Assembly: GCA_035532535.1 (NCBI GenBank)
Contig: DATKQT010000023.1
Location: forward strand, 1 to 64,000
DNA: 64,000 nucleotides
From: Palsa-739 sp035532535
Lineage (GTDB): Bacteria; Actinomycetota; Thermoleophilia; Gaiellales; Gaiellaceae
Direction of reading: 5' to 3'
In this document: positions 63,933 through 64,000 of the stretch, one piece after another
Numbering within the stretch: position 1 is the stretch's first letter
Layout: each line of letters starts with the position of its first letter
The notes under the pieces: generated by a model
Databases searched by the model: none
What the model was told of the DNA's origin: nothing
What the model saw: the letters and a program-made list of their open reading frames with translations, nothing else
Made by a program: the position numbers and the translations under genes

Positions 63933-64000
63933 TACGCGAGCTCGGAGAGGACGACGCCGAGCACCGGCAGCGCCAGCGTGACGAGCAGGTTGCCGCGTCC
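63933..64000 (-). CDS. C-terminal end of a membrane protein (partial)
   Basis: The minus strand is open from the window edge to TAA 63933 and encodes GRGNLLVTLALPVLGVVLSELA, that is 22 residues resembling the last helix of a membrane protein. The rest lies outside the window, so no family is assigned. It is on the same strand as the PBP gene and 43 bases upstream of it. Confidence 0.4.

Noticed and set aside
1..64000. tRNA, rRNA, CRISPR, integrase or phage genes
   Set aside because: I looked for these and saw none; a tRNA search program would be decisive for tRNAs.

Overview
The window is a continuous stretch of a high-GC bacterial chromosome. The gene set fits an actinobacterium of the class Thermoleophilia (Gaiellales/Solirubrobacterales-like, probably uncultured): flavin-dependent LLM oxidoreductases, a hopanoid operon, FolE2, an actinobacterial-type second citrate synthase, secreted proteins with Ig-like and cupredoxin-like domains, and very dense operons whose genes overlap by 4 bp (ATGA, GTGA, even TTGA). 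That placement is inferred from gene content only. I found no rRNA, tRNA, CRISPR array, prophage or plasmid functions.

Layout. 1-3.2 kb (+): the end of a PsiE-like gene, then a sulfur-handling operon (OsmC, sulfide:quinone-reductase-like flavoprotein, TusE/DsrC-like carrier, DsrE-like protein and a 30-residue membrane peptide). 3.2-4.4 kb: a cupin gene and a secreted Ig-like protein. 4.4-24.1 kb (-): a 19-gene run, read from 24141 down to 4447, with a complete Liv-type ABC importer, an XdhC/CoxM/CoxS/CoxL/CoxG molybdenum hydroxylase and a set of hydrolases, flavoenzymes, a fumarylacetoacetase-like enzyme and an isopropylmalate-synthase-like enzyme. It looks like an uptake and degradation pathway for an unidentified small, probably nitrogen-containing compound.

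24.2-28.9 kb: bicupin, OsmC and nitroreductase genes (+), aquaporin (-), a small zinc ribbon (+), the principal sigma factor (-) and an asparaginase (-). 28.9-29.6 kb: a RAYT-type transposase gene bracketed by 24-nt inverted repeats. 29.6-36.8 kb: winged-helix regulator and MFS exporter, Fpg-like glycosylase, CBS protein, thymidine kinase, a truncated histidine-kinase-like protein, FolE2, PlsY and two divergent superoxide dismutases. 36.8-42.2 kb: a cupredoxin-like secreted protein opposite an ECF sigma/anti-sigma pair, a tandem ThyX-like protein, a DUF72 protein and a secreted protein.

42.2-48.8 kb (-): an overlapping operon running from two small membrane proteins through a CopC-CopD fusion, an arylsulfotransferase-like protein, an ornithine-cyclodeaminase-like protein and a CitA-type citrate synthase to a kynureninase-like PLP enzyme. 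48.9-51.5 kb: three poorly known genes. 51.5-58.6 kb (-): hopanoid operon hpnC-hpnD-hpnE-shc-hpnH-hpnG-ispH, going from farnesyl diphosphate to ribosylhopane and including one isoprenoid-supply gene. Its promoter region abuts a 163-nt imperfect palindrome of unknown nature. 58.8-64 kb: STAS protein, M29 aminopeptidase, phospholipase-D-like protein, class A penicillin-binding protein and the end of one more gene.

The most interesting items are the 19-gene catabolic operon, the sulfur module with its microprotein, the 163-nt palindrome, the RAYT element with its terminal repeats, the tandem ThyX protein with complementary motif losses, and a recurring TANNNT box 5-7 nt before start codons that suggests leaderless mRNAs.
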